A stretch of DNA of 64,000 bases from Longimicrobium sp. (lineage in GTDB: Bacteria; Gemmatimonadota; Gemmatimonadetes; Longimicrobiales; Longimicrobiaceae), in NCBI RefSeq assembly GCF_036388275.1, contig NZ_DASVSF010000099.1:1-64000 (forward strand), written 5' to 3'. The position numbers and the translations under genes are program-made. The notes beneath the pieces are model-generated. The model was not told the DNA's origin, searched no databases, and saw only the letters and a program-made list of their open reading frames with translations. Positions 1-9,080 of this stretch are shown here, piece by piece. Position 1 is the stretch's first letter. Each line of letters opens with the position of its first letter.

Positions 1-1
1 C

Positions 2-3000
2 CACCGGGCGCGGCTGGGGGGGGCGACCGGCTCGTGGGCGGCGGGCGTCGACGCGGTCAACGCGCTGGTCGCCGACACGGTCCACCCCACCACCGAGATG
101 GCGCGGGTGATCGGCGCGGTGGCGCGCGGCGACCTCGGCCAAACCATGAACCTCGACGCCGACGACCGGCCGCTGCGCGGCGAGTTCCTGCGCATCGCCA
201 AGGTGGTGAACACCATGGTGGACCAGCTGAACGGGTTCGCCGGGGAAGTGACCCGAGTGGCGCGCGAAGTGGGCACCGAGGGCAAGCTGGGCGGGCAGGC
301 CAAGGTGAAGGGCGTGGCCGGCACCTGGAAGGACCTGACCGACAACGTGAACCAGATGGCCGCCAACCTGACCGGTCAGGTGCGGAACATCGCTGAAGTG
401 ACCACCGCCGTGGCCCGCGGCGACCTCTCCAAGAAGATCACGGTGGACGTGAAGGGAGAGATGCTCGAGCTGAAGAACACCATCAACACCATGACCGACC
501 AGCTGAACTCGTTCGCGAGCGAAGTGACGCGGGTCGCCAAGGAGGTGGGCACGGAAGGCAAGCTCGGCGGCCAGGCCCGCGTCGAAGGCGTGTCCGGCCT
601 GTGGCGGGACCTGACCGACAACGTGAACCAGCTGGCCGGCAACCTGACCGTCCAGCTGCGCGACGTGAGCGCCGTGGCGACGGCGATCGCGGACGGCGAC
701 CTGACGCGCAAGATCACGGTCGAGGCCGCCGGCGAGATCCTCCAGATCAAGGAGGTGATCAACGCGATGGTCGACCGGCTCTCCATCTTCGGCGACGAAG
801 TGACGCGCGTGGCCCGCGAGGTGGGCACCGAGGGCAAGCTGGGAGGCCAGGCCGAGGTGCCCGGCGCGGCCGGCACCTGGCGGGCGCTGACCGAGAACGT
901 GAACGCCATGGCCAACTCGCTGACCGCCCAGGTGCGCGCCATCAAGGACGTGGCGACGGCGGTGACCGAGGGCGACCTGACGCGGACGGTGACCGTCGAG
1001 GCCAAGGGCGAGCTGGACGAGCTGAAGCGCTCGGTCAACCAGATGATCGCCAACCTCAAGGAAACCACGGAGCGCAACCAGGAGCAGGACTGGCTGAAGA
1101 CCAACCTGGCCAAGTTCAGCCGCATGATGCAGGGGCAGCGCGACCTGGAAAGCGTGTCGCGCCTGATCATGTCGGACCTCACGCCCCTCGTGGGCGCGCA
1201 CCACGGCGCCTTCTTCATCGCCGAGGGCGAGGGGAGCAAGGACTTCCTCCTTCGCCTGATCGCCAGCTACGCGTACAAGGCGCGCAAGAGCGTCAGCAAC
1301 CGCTTCCGCCCCGGCGAGGGGCTGGTGGGCCAGGCCGCGCTGGAAAAGAAGCCCATCCTGCTGACGGGCGTTCCCGACGACTACATCACCATCTCGTCGG
1401 GGCTGGGCGAGGCGCCGCCCCGCAACATCATGGTCCTTCCCATCCTCTTCGAGGGCGAGGTGAAGGCGGTGATCGAGCTGGCCAGCTTCCTTCCGTTCAG
1501 CCAGATCCACCAGGTGTTCCTGGACCAGCTGACGGAAAGCGTGGGCGTGGTGCTCAACATGATCACCGCCAACATGCGCACCGAAGAGCTTCTGCAGCAG
1601 TCGCAGAACCTCACCCAGGAGCTGCAGAGCCAGTCGCAGGAGCTGCAGGCCCAGCAGGAAGAGCTGCGGCGGACGAACGTGGAGCTCGAGGCGCAGGCAA
1701 AGACGCTCAAGGCCTCGGAAGAAGCCCTGCGCGACCAGCAGGAAGAGCTTCAGCAGGTGAACGAGGAGCTCGAGGAAAAGGCGGCGCTGCTGGCCGAGCA
1801 GAACCGCAAGGTCGAGCAGAAGAACCGCGAGGTCGAGGCGGCGCGCGCCGAGCTGGAGGAAAAGGCGCAGCAGCTGGCCCTTTCGTCCAAGTACAAGAGC
1901 GAGTTCCTGGCCAACATGAGCCACGAGCTGCGGACGCCGCTGAACTCGCTGCTCATCCTGGCCAAGCTCCTGGCCGACAACAAGGACGGCAACCTGTCGC
2001 CCAAGCAGGTGGAGTACGCACAGACCATCCTGGCGTCGGGCACCGACCTGCTCAACCTGATCAACGACGTGCTCGACCTGTCCAAGGTCGAGGCCGGGAA
2101 GATGGACATCAACCCGGGCGACGTGCTGCTGGCCGACATCAGCAACTACGCCGAGCGCTCGTTCGGGCCCCAGGCGGAGCAGAAGGGGGTGGAGCTCAGG
2201 ATCGAGATCGACACCGAGCTTCCGCCGGCCGTGTACACCGACGGCCAGCGGCTTCAGCAGGTGCTGAAGAACCTGCTCTCCAACGCCTTCAAGTTCACGC
2301 ACGAGGGAAGCATCACCCTGGGGATGCGCAAGGCCGACAAGGGCCGGCGCTACGCCAACCAGATGCTGAACGACGCCGACGTGGTGGTGGCGTTCTCGGT
2401 GGCCGACACCGGCATCGGCATCGCCGCCGACAAGCAGCGGCTGATCTTCGAGGCCTTCCAGCAGGCCGACGGCACCACCAGCCGCAAGTACGGCGGCACG
2501 GGGCTGGGTCTTTCCATCAGCCGCGAGATCGCGCGGCTGCTGGGCGGCGAGATCCGGGTGGAAAGCGCCGAGGGCCGGGGGAGCACCTTCACCCTGTTCC
2601 TGCCGCTGCGCTGGCCGGGCGACCCCGATGGCCGCGGCGGCGGCAGCGAGTCGCCGGTGGTCTTCGGGTCCGGCGCGGGCGCCGGGCCGGCCATGATCGA
2701 GGCGCAGCGCCGCAACGAGGCCGCGTCTGCGCTGCAGGAAGACCGGCGGCGCTACCCGCGCGACCCCAGCCAGGCGGGGATCCACGACGATCGCGCCAGC
2801 ATCCAGCCGGGCGACCGGGTGGTGCTGGTGGTGGAGAACGACCCGCACTTCGCGCGCATCCTGCTCGACATGGCGCGCGAAAAGGGGTACAAGGTGCTCG
2901 TAGCCATGGACGGCGAAACGGGGCTGGAGCTGGTGCAGGAGTACCGGCCCGACGCCGTGACGCTGGACATCGACCTTCCGGGAATCGACGGGTGGACGGT

Positions 3001-3985
3001 GCTGGACCGCCTGAAGCACTCGCCCGAGACGCGGCACATTCCCGTGCACATCGTGTCGGGCGTGGGGCAGCGGCAGCGCGGCCTGCGCAACGGCGCGGTG
3101 AACTACCTGGAAAAGCCCATCAGCAAGGAGGCGCTGGACGGCGCGTTCGACCGCATCAACAACCTGCTGTCGGATGGAACGAAGCGCCTCCTGGTGGTGG
3201 AGGACGACGAGACGCAGCGGCAGAGCATCATCGAGCTGATCGGCGACGACGACGTGGAGATCGTGGCGGTCAGCAGCGCCGAGGAGGCGGTGGACCGGCT
3301 GCGCGAAACGCGGTTCGACTGCATGGTGCTGGACCTGGGGCTGCACGGCGAGGACGGCTTCGAGCTGCTCGAGCGGGTGAAGGGCACCCCCGAGATGCAG
3401 GACCTGCCCATCATCATCTACACCGGCAAGGACCTGAGCCCGCAGGAGGAAACGCGCCTGCGCCGCTACGCCGAAAGCATCATCATCAAGGACGCCAAGA
3501 GCCCCGAGCGGCTGCTGGACGAAACCGCGCTCTTCCTGCACCGGGTGGAAAGCAGCCTCCCCGACGAGAAGCGCCGGATGCTGGAGCAGCTGCACAAGAC
3601 CGATTCGGTGTTCGGCGGCAAGAAGATCATGGTGGTGGACGACGACGTGCGGAACATCTTTTCGCTGACGTCGGTGCTGGAGCAGCAGGGGATGAACGTG
3701 ATCTTCGCCGAGAACGGCCGCGACGCCATCGAGCTGCTGAAGGCGCAGCCCGACGTGGACCTGGTGCTGATGGACGTGATGATGCCCGAGATGGACGGGT
3801 ACGAAACCACCCGCGCCATCCGGGGGATGCCGGAGTTCGGCAGCCTGCCCATCATCTCGCTGACGGCCAAGGCCATGAAGGGCGACCGCGAGAAGTCCAT
3901 CGCGGCCGGCGCGTCGGACTACATCACCAAGCCGGTGGACGTGGACCAGCTGCTTTCGCTGATGCGCGTCTGGCTGTACCGCTGA
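2..3985 (+). CDS. Poly-HAMP hybrid histidine kinase with three receiver domains (5' end cut off)
   Basis: The frame is already open at base 2 and encodes HAMP sequence there, so the start lies outside the window. Four HAMP-like units are visible, with VARGDLGQTM, VARGDLSKKI, IADGDLTRKI and VTEGDLTRTV spaced about 92-97 codons apart. They are followed by a GAF-like domain (nt 1100-1560), a Gln/Glu-rich coiled coil (1570-1900), a HisKA box SHELRTPLN (His codon 1922-1924), HATPase_c (N box near 2260, DTGIGIA, GTGLGLSIS) and three receiver domains. Receiver phospho-acceptor Asp codons are at about 2966, 3332 and 3773. No membrane segment is visible in this part. Tandem HAMP arrays are known in soluble sensors such as fungal class III kinases. 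It leads an operon with cheR, cheB and a second kinase, so it probably works in the same phosphorelay. The signal is unknown. Confidence 0.93.
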   Translation, partial: HRARLGGATGSWAAGVDAVNALVADTVHPTTEMARVIGAVARGDLGQTMNLDADDRPLRGEFLRIAKVVNTMVDQLNGFAGEVTRVAREVGTEGKLGGQAKVKGVAGTWKDLTDNVNQMAANLTGQVRNIAEVTTAVARGDLSKKITVDVKGEMLELKNTINTMTDQLNSFASEVTRVAKEVGTEGKLGGQARVEGVSGLWRDLTDNVNQLAGNLTVQLRDVSAVATAIADGDLTRKITVEAAGEILQIKEVINAMVDRLSIFGDEVTRVAREVGTEGKLGGQAEVPGAAGTWRALTENVNAMANSLTAQVRAIKDVATAVTEGDLTRTVTVEAKGELDELKRSVNQMIANLKETTERNQEQDWLKTNLAKFSRMMQGQRDLESVSRLIMSDLTPLVGAHHGAFFIAEGEGSKDFLLRLIASYAYKARKSVSNRFRPGEGLVGQAALEKKPILLTGVPDDYITISSGLGEAPPRNIMVLPILFEGEVKAVIELASFLPFSQIHQVFLDQLTESVGVVLNMITANMRTEELLQQSQNLTQELQSQSQELQAQQEELRRTNVELEAQAKTLKASEEALRDQQEELQQVNEELEEKAALLAEQNRKVEQKNREVEAARAELEEKAQQLALSSKYKSEFLANMSHELRTPLNSLLILAKLLADNKDGNLSPKQVEYAQTILASGTDLLNLINDVLDLSKVEAGKMDINPGDVLLADISNYAERSFGPQAEQKGVELRIEIDTELPPAVYTDGQRLQQVLKNLLSNAFKFTHEGSITLGMRKADKGRRYANQMLNDADVVVAFSVADTGIGIAADKQRLIFEAFQQADGTTSRKYGGTGLGLSISREIARLLGGEIRVESAEGRGSTFTLFLPLRWPGDPDGRGGGSESPVVFGSGAGAGPAMIEAQRRNEAASALQEDRRRYPRDPSQAGIHDDRASIQPGDRVVLVVENDPHFARILLDMAREKGYKVLVAMDGETGLELVQEYRPDAVTLDIDLPGIDGWTVLDRLKHSPETRHIPVHIVSGVGQRQRGLRNGAVNYLEKPISKEALDGAFDRINNLLSDGTKRLLVVEDDETQRQSIIELIGDDDVEIVAVSSAEEAVDRLRETRFDCMVLDLGLHGEDGFELLERVKGTPEMQDLPIIIYTGKDLSPQEETRLRRYAESIIIKDAKSPERLLDETALFLHRVESSLPDEKRRMLEQLHKTDSVFGGKKIMVVDDDVRNIFSLTSVLEQQGMNVIFAENGRDAIELLKAQPDVDLVLMDVMMPEMDGYETTRAIRGMPEFGSLPIISLTAKAMKGDREKSIAAGASDYITKPVDVDQLLSLMRVWLYR

Positions 3986-4085
3986 GCGCGCCGGGGTCAA
4001 GCACGCACCTTGCCGTGCAACTCCGTTTCAGGCGCCGCGCGAAGCCCTCGCGCGGCGCACATGCGGAGAACCCGAAGGCAACGCA

Positions 4086-4952
4086 GTGGCGCAGGCACCC
4101 AAGGCACAGCTGCCCGACACACCCGCGGCGTACGACCGCGACCTGGAGCGCATCGAGGTGGAGCTGCTCCTGGAAGCCGTGTACCGGCACTACGGATTCG
4201 ACTTTCGCAGCTACGCGTACTCGTCGCTCAAGCGGCGCGTGTGGAAGCGCATTCACCAGGAGGGACTGAACACCATCACCCAGCTGGCCGACCGGGTGCT
4301 GCACGACCCGGCGATGATGGAAAAGCTGCTGCTGGACCTTTCCATCAACGTCACGGCCATGTTCCGCGACCCGGGCTTCTACGCGGCCTTCCGCGAAAAG
4401 GTGGTGCCCACGCTGCGGACGTACCCGTTCATCCGCATCTGGCACGCCGGGTGCTCCACGGGCGAGGAAGTGTTCTCCATGGCCATCCTCCTGGAAGAGG
4501 AGGGGCTGTACGACCGGGCCCGCATCTACGCCACCGACATCAACGAGGTGGTGCTGCAGCGGGCGCGCGCGGGCATCTTTCCACTCGACAAGATGCAGGA
4601 GTACACGCAGAACTATTTGAAGGCGGGGGGCAAGCGGTCGTTCTCGGAGTACTACACCGCGATGTACGACGGGGCGCTGTTCAACGCCGCGCTCACGCGC
4701 AACGTGGTGTTTTCGCAGCACAACCTGGTCACCGACGGCTCCTTCTCGGAGTTCAACGTGATCGTGTGCCGCAACGTGATGATCTACTTCGACCGCAAGC
4801 TGCAGAACCGCGTGCACGGCCTGTTCTACGAAAGCCTGGGGCGATTCGGCGCGCTGGCGCTGGGCAACAAGGAAACGCTGCGGTTCACGGAGTTCGAAGA
4901 CCGGTACGAGGTGGTGGACACCCGCGAAAAGATCTACCGGAGGCTGGCGTGA
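4086..4952 (+). CDS. cheR: CheR-type protein-glutamate O-methyltransferase
   Basis: 288 aa, GTG start with GAAGG about 10 bases upstream. The N-terminal all-helical CheR domain covers about residues 15-90 and contains FRDPGFYAAF just after it. The SAM-binding domain follows, with the motif AGCSTGEE at 121-128, ATDIN near 155 and CRNVMIYF near 229. The family transfers methyl groups from S-adenosylmethionine to receptor glutamates in the cytoplasm. There is no chemoreceptor gene in view, so the substrate is probably the poly-HAMP kinase upstream or a distant receptor; this is inference. It ends in a GTGA overlap with the methylesterase gene, which implies coupled translation and balanced amounts of writer and eraser. 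Confidence 0.95.
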   Translation: MAQAPKAQLPDTPAAYDRDLERIEVELLLEAVYRHYGFDFRSYAYSSLKRRVWKRIHQEGLNTITQLADRVLHDPAMMEKLLLDLSINVTAMFRDPGFYAAFREKVVPTLRTYPFIRIWHAGCSTGEEVFSMAILLEEEGLYDRARIYATDINEVVLQRARAGIFPLDKMQEYTQNYLKAGGKRSFSEYYTAMYDGALFNAALTRNVVFSQHNLVTDGSFSEFNVIVCRNVMIYFDRKLQNRVHGLFYESLGRFGALALGNKETLRFTEFEDRYEVVDTREKIYRRLA

Positions 4953-5551
4953 CCTCGCCGCTCATCGGGTACCGCATCGTCGTCGTGGGCGCCTCGGCCG
5001 GCGGGCTTCACGCGCTGCGCACCCTGGTATCGGCGCTGCCGGAAGACTTCGACGTTCCCGTGGTCGTCGTGCAGCACCGGGCCAAGGAGTCGGAGCTGCT
5101 GTGCGAGCTCCTGCAGGAGTGCTCGCCCATGCCCGTGTACGAGGTGACCGACAAGCAGGAGATCGGGCCGGGGGTGTTCGTGGGCCCTCCCGACTACCAT
5201 CTTCTCCTGGACCGCGACGGATATTTTTCGCTTTCCACCGACGAGCCGGTGCGCTACAGCCGCCCCTCCATCGACGTGATGTTCGAATCGGCCGCCGACG
5301 TGTACGGGATGGACACGGTGGGCGTGGTGCTGACCGGGGCCAACCAGGACGGGGCCGCGGGGCTGCGCCGCATTGCCGACGCCGGGGGCCACTGCGTGGT
5401 GCAGGACCCCGAAACGTCGGAGGTGCGGGTGATGCCCCGCTTTGCCGTGCGCGCCGTTCCCGACGCCTGCGTGCTCCCGCTGGAAGAGATCGGCCCGCAC
5501 CTGGCCTCCATCCGCGGCCGCCGCGTTCCCCGCTGCCGCTCGGCCGCATGA
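4949..5551 (+). CDS. cheB: CheB-type protein-glutamate methylesterase, stand-alone catalytic domain
   Basis: 200 aa from GTG at 4949, which overlaps the cheR stop by 4 bases. It has only the CheB methylesterase domain; the N-terminal receiver of classical CheB is absent. The catalytic triad is visible as Ser16 in VVGASAGG, His43 in VVQHRAKE and Asp134 in GANQDGAAG. The enzyme removes methyl groups placed by CheR. Without its own receiver it cannot be switched on by direct phosphorylation, so control must come from a partner, plausibly a receiver domain of one of the two flanking kinases (inference). It overlaps the next gene by ATGA at 5548. Confidence 0.94.
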   Translation: MTSPLIGYRIVVVGASAGGLHALRTLVSALPEDFDVPVVVVQHRAKESELLCELLQECSPMPVYEVTDKQEIGPGVFVGPPDYHLLLDRDGYFSLSTDEPVRYSRPSIDVMFESAADVYGMDTVGVVLTGANQDGAAGLRRIADAGGHCVVQDPETSEVRVMPRFAVRAVPDACVLPLEEIGPHLASIRGRRVPRCRSAA

Positions 5552-7485
5552 CACAGGCAGCCGAGGCAGTGGCGGGCTCGCGTGCCCGCATTCTGATGGT
5601 GGACGATCGCCCCGAGAACCTGATGGCGCTGGAGGCCATCATGGAGCCGTTGGGGCACGAGATGGTGCGCGCCAACTCCGGCGAAGAGGCGCTGCGGCAC
5701 GTGCTGCTTCACGACTTCGCGGTGATCCTGCTCGACGTGCAGATGCCGGGGATCAACGGCTTCGAGACGGCGCAGCTGATCAAGTCGCGCGAGCGTTCGC
5801 GCTCCACGCCCATCATCTTCCTCACCGCCATCAGCAAGGACGAGCAGTACGTCTTCACGGGGTATTCGGTGGGCGCGGTGGACTACCTGTCCAAGCCCTT
5901 CAACCCCGACGTGCTGCGCAGCAAGGTGGCCGTCTTCATCGACCTGTACCTGAAGACGGAGCAGCTGAAGGACCAGGAGAAGCGGCTTCGCGAGAGCGAG
6001 GTGCGCGAGCTGGAGCTGGCGCACCGGGCGCGGCTGCTGGAGTCGGAGGCGCGCATGGCCGAGATCGTGGGGTCGGCGCTGGAGGCCATCCTCACCTTCG
6101 ACGACGACCGCCGCATCACCCTGTTCAACTCCGCCGCCGAGCGCACCTTCGGCCGCCCCGCGGCCGACGCCATGGGCCTGCCCTTCGACGAGCTGCTGAG
6201 CCCCGCCTTCCGCGGGGTGGCGCTGGAGGAGATGTGCGCCGCCGCGGCGACCCGGGCCGCGTCGGTGCTCGAGGGCAAGCCTCCGGAAGACGACGACGCC
6301 CTTCACGAGCACGCCCTCGAGGGGATGCGCGCGAACGGCGAAGTGTTTCCGCTGGAGGGCTCCATCTCGTGCCTGCAGCTGGACAGCGAGCGGGTGTACA
6401 CCGTCATCGCCCGCGACGTCACCGAGCGCAAGCGCGCCGAAGAGGCGCTCCGCAAGCAGGCGGCCGAGCTCAAGTCGCTGAACCGGCAGCTGCAGGCGCG
6501 CCAGCGCGAGCTGGAAAACGCCATGGCCTCGCGCAGCCGGTTCTACGCCTCCATGAGCCACGAGCTGCGCACGCCCATCAACGCCATCCTGGGCTACAGC
6601 TCGCTGCTGCTCGACAGCATCTACGGCCCGCTCAACCCCGAGCAGTCCCGCGGCATCGAGCGCGCGCACGCGGCCGCCAAGCACCTGCTGGAGCTGGTCA
6701 ACGACATCCTCGACCTTTCCAAGATCGAGGCGGGCAAGGTGGACATCGAGGTGCAGCCCGCGCCGTTCCCTTCCCTCGTGCAGGACCTGTTCGTCACCGT
6801 GCGCCCCCTGGCCGACGAGCACGGCTCGGAGCTCACGCTGGAGTCCGATGGCGACGCGGTGATCACCACCGACGCGCGGCGGGTGCGGCAGATCCTGCTG
6901 AACCTGCTTTCCAACGCCATCAAGTTCGGCGACGGCAAGCCCATCACCGTGCGCTGCCACAAGCGCGAGGACGGCGGGATGGAGGTCGACGTCATCGACC
7001 GGGGCCGGGGGATCGAGCCGCAGGACCTCGACCGCATCTTCGACGAGTTCGTGCAGCTGGCCGATCCCGACCAGCAGGTGGGCACCGGGCTGGGGCTGCC
7101 CATCTCGCGCCGCCTGGCGGTGCTGCTGGGGGGAACGCTGACGGTGGAGTCCACCGTGGGCGATGGAAGCGCCTTCCGGCTGTGCCTGCCGCCCAAGCTG
7201 GACATGCGCCTGATTTCGGGAGAGGGCCTGCCCCTCCCCACCGCCACCACCGACCCGCCACAGCCGGCAGCCGTCGAAGCGATGGACGACGATGCGCCTG
7301 TCGACGAGGAGCCGACCGGCGATGAGCCTGCCGGTGGTGAACAGGCCGGCGGCGCACCGGGTGATGACGGTGCGCCTTCCGACGACAGCGAACCGGCCGC
7401 GTCCGGTGCACCGGCTGAAGACGGGGCCGACGAGGAGGTTCCGGCCGACGCAGACGAGTCCAGCCCCGCCCCACTGGCGAGTTGA
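5548..7485 (+). CDS. Receiver-PAS-histidine kinase with acidic C-terminal tail
   Basis: 645 aa; the ATG at 5548 overlaps the cheB stop by 4 bases. Order of domains: receiver (Asp63 in LLDVQMPG, conserved Lys in YLSKPFN near 112), a coiled linker, a PAS domain (about 165-300, ending IARDVTERKRAEE), a second coiled coil, HisKA with SHELRTPIN (His338) and HATPase_c (NLLSNAIKF, GTGLGLPIS). After residue about 555 comes an 85-90 residue tail rich in Asp, Glu, Pro, Ala and Gly, with no recognisable fold. There is no membrane segment, so it is cytosolic. An N-terminal receiver in front of a kinase suggests that it is a downstream element, receiving phosphate from the poly-HAMP kinase. It is the last gene of the operon and is followed by a strong hairpin. 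Confidence 0.93.
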   Translation: MTQAAEAVAGSRARILMVDDRPENLMALEAIMEPLGHEMVRANSGEEALRHVLLHDFAVILLDVQMPGINGFETAQLIKSRERSRSTPIIFLTAISKDEQYVFTGYSVGAVDYLSKPFNPDVLRSKVAVFIDLYLKTEQLKDQEKRLRESEVRELELAHRARLLESEARMAEIVGSALEAILTFDDDRRITLFNSAAERTFGRPAADAMGLPFDELLSPAFRGVALEEMCAAAATRAASVLEGKPPEDDDALHEHALEGMRANGEVFPLEGSISCLQLDSERVYTVIARDVTERKRAEEALRKQAAELKSLNRQLQARQRELENAMASRSRFYASMSHELRTPINAILGYSSLLLDSIYGPLNPEQSRGIERAHAAAKHLLELVNDILDLSKIEAGKVDIEVQPAPFPSLVQDLFVTVRPLADEHGSELTLESDGDAVITTDARRVRQILLNLLSNAIKFGDGKPITVRCHKREDGGMEVDVIDRGRGIEPQDLDRIFDEFVQLADPDQQVGTGLGLPISRRLAVLLGGTLTVESTVGDGSAFRLCLPPKLDMRLISGEGLPLPTATTDPPQPAAVEAMDDDAPVDEEPTGDEPAGGEQAGGAPGDDGAPSDDSEPAASGAPAEDGADEEVPADADESSPAPLAS

Positions 7486-7510
7486 GCCGACGGCGCCGGC
7501 CACAGCAAAG

Positions 7511-7545
7511 AAGGGCCCTCCGCGAGATCGTCGTGGAGGGCCCTT
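7511..7545 (+). terminator. Perfect 11-bp hairpin after the sensory operon
   Basis: AAGGGCCCTCC and GGAGGGCCCTT pair perfectly around a 13-nt loop, 26 bases after the last stop codon of the operon. There is no T-run after it, so it may be an intrinsic terminator of the GC-rich type or an RNA 3'-end stabiliser. Confidence 0.7.
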
Positions 7546-7786
7546 CGTCCGAGGCGCAACGTGAGCGGGTGAACCCGCTGGCAAAGCGGAGAAGCCCCAA
7601 CACGCACCGCTCGACCCGGCGGAGGTGTTCACGTTCGGGCTTCACCTGCACGCATTCTCGTGGATCCGTGTCGACTCTCTGCCGCAATGATTCGGCCCTC
7701 TCGAGCATTTGCTCGGAAGGGCCGCTTTCATTCTCCGGGTGGTCCGCCGCCGCGTCGACGACCGCAGCGACTTAACGCGATTTTGC
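7546..7786. other. Convergent intergenic region with a second hairpin
   Basis: No gene is supported here. A 14-bp imperfect hairpin lies at 7693-7724 (CGGCCCTC arm, loop ATTT, two mismatches) and is followed on the + strand by CTTTCATTC. Because a minus-strand gene ends at 7787, this hairpin can serve as terminator for both directions. Confidence 0.5.
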
Positions 7787-8443
7787 TTACTTCCTGTCCT
7801 TGCCCAGCACCATCTCCACATACCCGTTGTTCGGGTCCGCGCCCTGGCGCAGCAGGCCGTCCACGCGCTCGGGGCCGCGGTTGTAGGCCAGCAGGGCCAG
7901 CTGCAGGTTTCCGTCGTACTTCTTGACCAACGTGGCCAGGTAGCGGAAGCCGATGCGCAGGTTTGTGTCGCGGTCGAACAGGTCGTTGCGGTTCACGCCG
8001 GCCTTGAAGTAGCGGGCCGTCGAAGGCATCAGCTGCGTGAGCCCCACCGCGCCCACCGGGCTGACGGCGCGCCGGTTGAACTCGCTCTCGGCGCGCACCA
8101 GACCGAACGCCACCTCGGGCTCGATCCCCTCGGCCAGGGCGATGTCCTCGATGCGCTCGGCGAGATCCGCGGGAATGCCGAACCGCGCAGACTTTTCGTG
8201 GATGCGCTTCAGGCGGTCGATCTCCACCTGCTGAAGCTCGATGACGCCCTCGGGGGCGGAGGCCGCAAAGCCGCTGGCGAACGGCACGGCGACGCGCCCG
8301 TCCGCGGCCCGCACGCCCAGCAGGAACGCGCACAGGAACAGCGCCACCCCGGTAAGGGCGGTGCGCGCGGCGGCGGTCAATTCAAGCCGCGGCGCTTTGC
8401 GGGCCTCGACTTCGGCCTGCAGCTTGAGGATGATTGAATGCAT
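7787..8443 (-). CDS. Membrane-anchored lytic transglycosylase (SLT domain)
   Basis: 218 aa; ATG at 8443 with GGAGG about 8 bases upstream. One membrane segment is visible at residues 28-47, followed by a coiled stretch and an SLT/goose-lysozyme-like domain from about 85 to the end. The catalytic Glu is Glu119 in RAESEFNRRAVSPVGAVGL, followed by the family motif QLMPSTARYF and the ALLAYNRGP motif. Such enzymes cleave peptidoglycan between MurNAc and GlcNAc and leave a 1,6-anhydro end. It should act in the periplasm, tethered to the inner membrane. It lies downstream of moaC with 58 bases between them and could be in the same transcript. Its exact role (recycling, secretion-system assembly or division) cannot be told from sequence. 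Confidence 0.9.
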   Translation of the reverse strand: MHSIILKLQAEVEARKAPRLELTAAARTALTGVALFLCAFLLGVRAADGRVAVPFASGFAASAPEGVIELQQVEIDRLKRIHEKSARFGIPADLAERIEDIALAEGIEPEVAFGLVRAESEFNRRAVSPVGAVGLTQLMPSTARYFKAGVNRNDLFDRDTNLRIGFRYLATLVKKYDGNLQLALLAYNRGPERVDGLLRQGADPNNGYVEMVLGKDRK

Positions 8444-8501
8444 GGGTGGTGCCTCCGTTCTTCACAGGTCGAGCCCCCAACAGAGCAAGCGGTATGCCGG
8501 G

Positions 8502-8996
8502 TCAGCCCCCGTCCGGGGCGGTCCAGATTCCGCTGCGGCCCCCCTCCTTGCGGAGCAGCCGCACGCCCTCGATGACCATTCCGCGGTCCCGCGCCTTGCA
8601 CATGTCGTAAGCGGTGAGCAGGGCGCACGATACGGCCGTGAGCGCCTCCATCTCCACTCCCGTCCGCGCCTCCACCCGCGCCGTCGCGGTCACCCGCAGC
8701 CCCGGGAGCGAGGGGTCGGGCGCCACCTCCACCTCCACCGAATCGAGGGGAAGGGGGTGGCACAGGGGCACCAGGTCGGCGGTGCGTTTTGCGCCCATGA
8801 TGCCCGCCAATTGGGCAATCACGAGCACGTTTCCCTTCGCGGTGCGCCCTTCGACGATGGCCGCGAGGGTGTCGGGCGACATGCGGATGACTCCTTCCGC
8901 GGTCGCAACCCGTTGCGTGGGCGCCTTTTGGCCTACGTCCACCATGCGGGGACGGCCCTGCGGGTCCAGGTGGGTGAAGCCGGGATCGTCACTCAT
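8502..8996 (-). CDS. moaC: Cyclic pyranopterin monophosphate synthase MoaC
   Basis: 164 aa, full length for the family. Recognisable motifs are MVDVGQKAPTQRVA near the N-terminus, KRTADLVPLCHPLPL near 70-85, GVEMEALTAVSCALLTAYDM near 115-133 and the C-terminal KEGGRSGIW. MoaC converts the 3',8-cyclo-GTP made by MoaA into cyclic pyranopterin monophosphate, the first stable precursor of molybdenum cofactor. No other moa or mog gene is in the window, so the rest of the pathway is elsewhere. No Shine-Dalgarno sequence is visible before the ATG. Confidence 0.96.
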   Translation of the reverse strand: MSDDPGFTHLDPQGRPRMVDVGQKAPTQRVATAEGVIRMSPDTLAAIVEGRTAKGNVLVIAQLAGIMGAKRTADLVPLCHPLPLDSVEVEVAPDPSLPGLRVTATARVEARTGVEMEALTAVSCALLTAYDMCKARDRGMVIEGVRLLRKEGGRSGIWTAPDGG

Positions 8997-9080
8997 GGGA
9001 GGTGGTGGGGCAGGTGTCCCAGGCAGGTGGGGCGGCCGTGACCGCCAAGTGCAAACGAATGACTCGTCAAGAGGCGCCGG

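Noticed and set aside
601..4269. Long + strand frame overlapping the poly-HAMP kinase
   Set aside because: Arg/Gly/Ala-rich shadow in a second frame; the real gene in the other frame has complete domains.
5254..7632. Long minus-strand frame opposite the REC-PAS kinase
   Set aside because: His/Gln/Arg-rich antisense translation with no recognisable motif.
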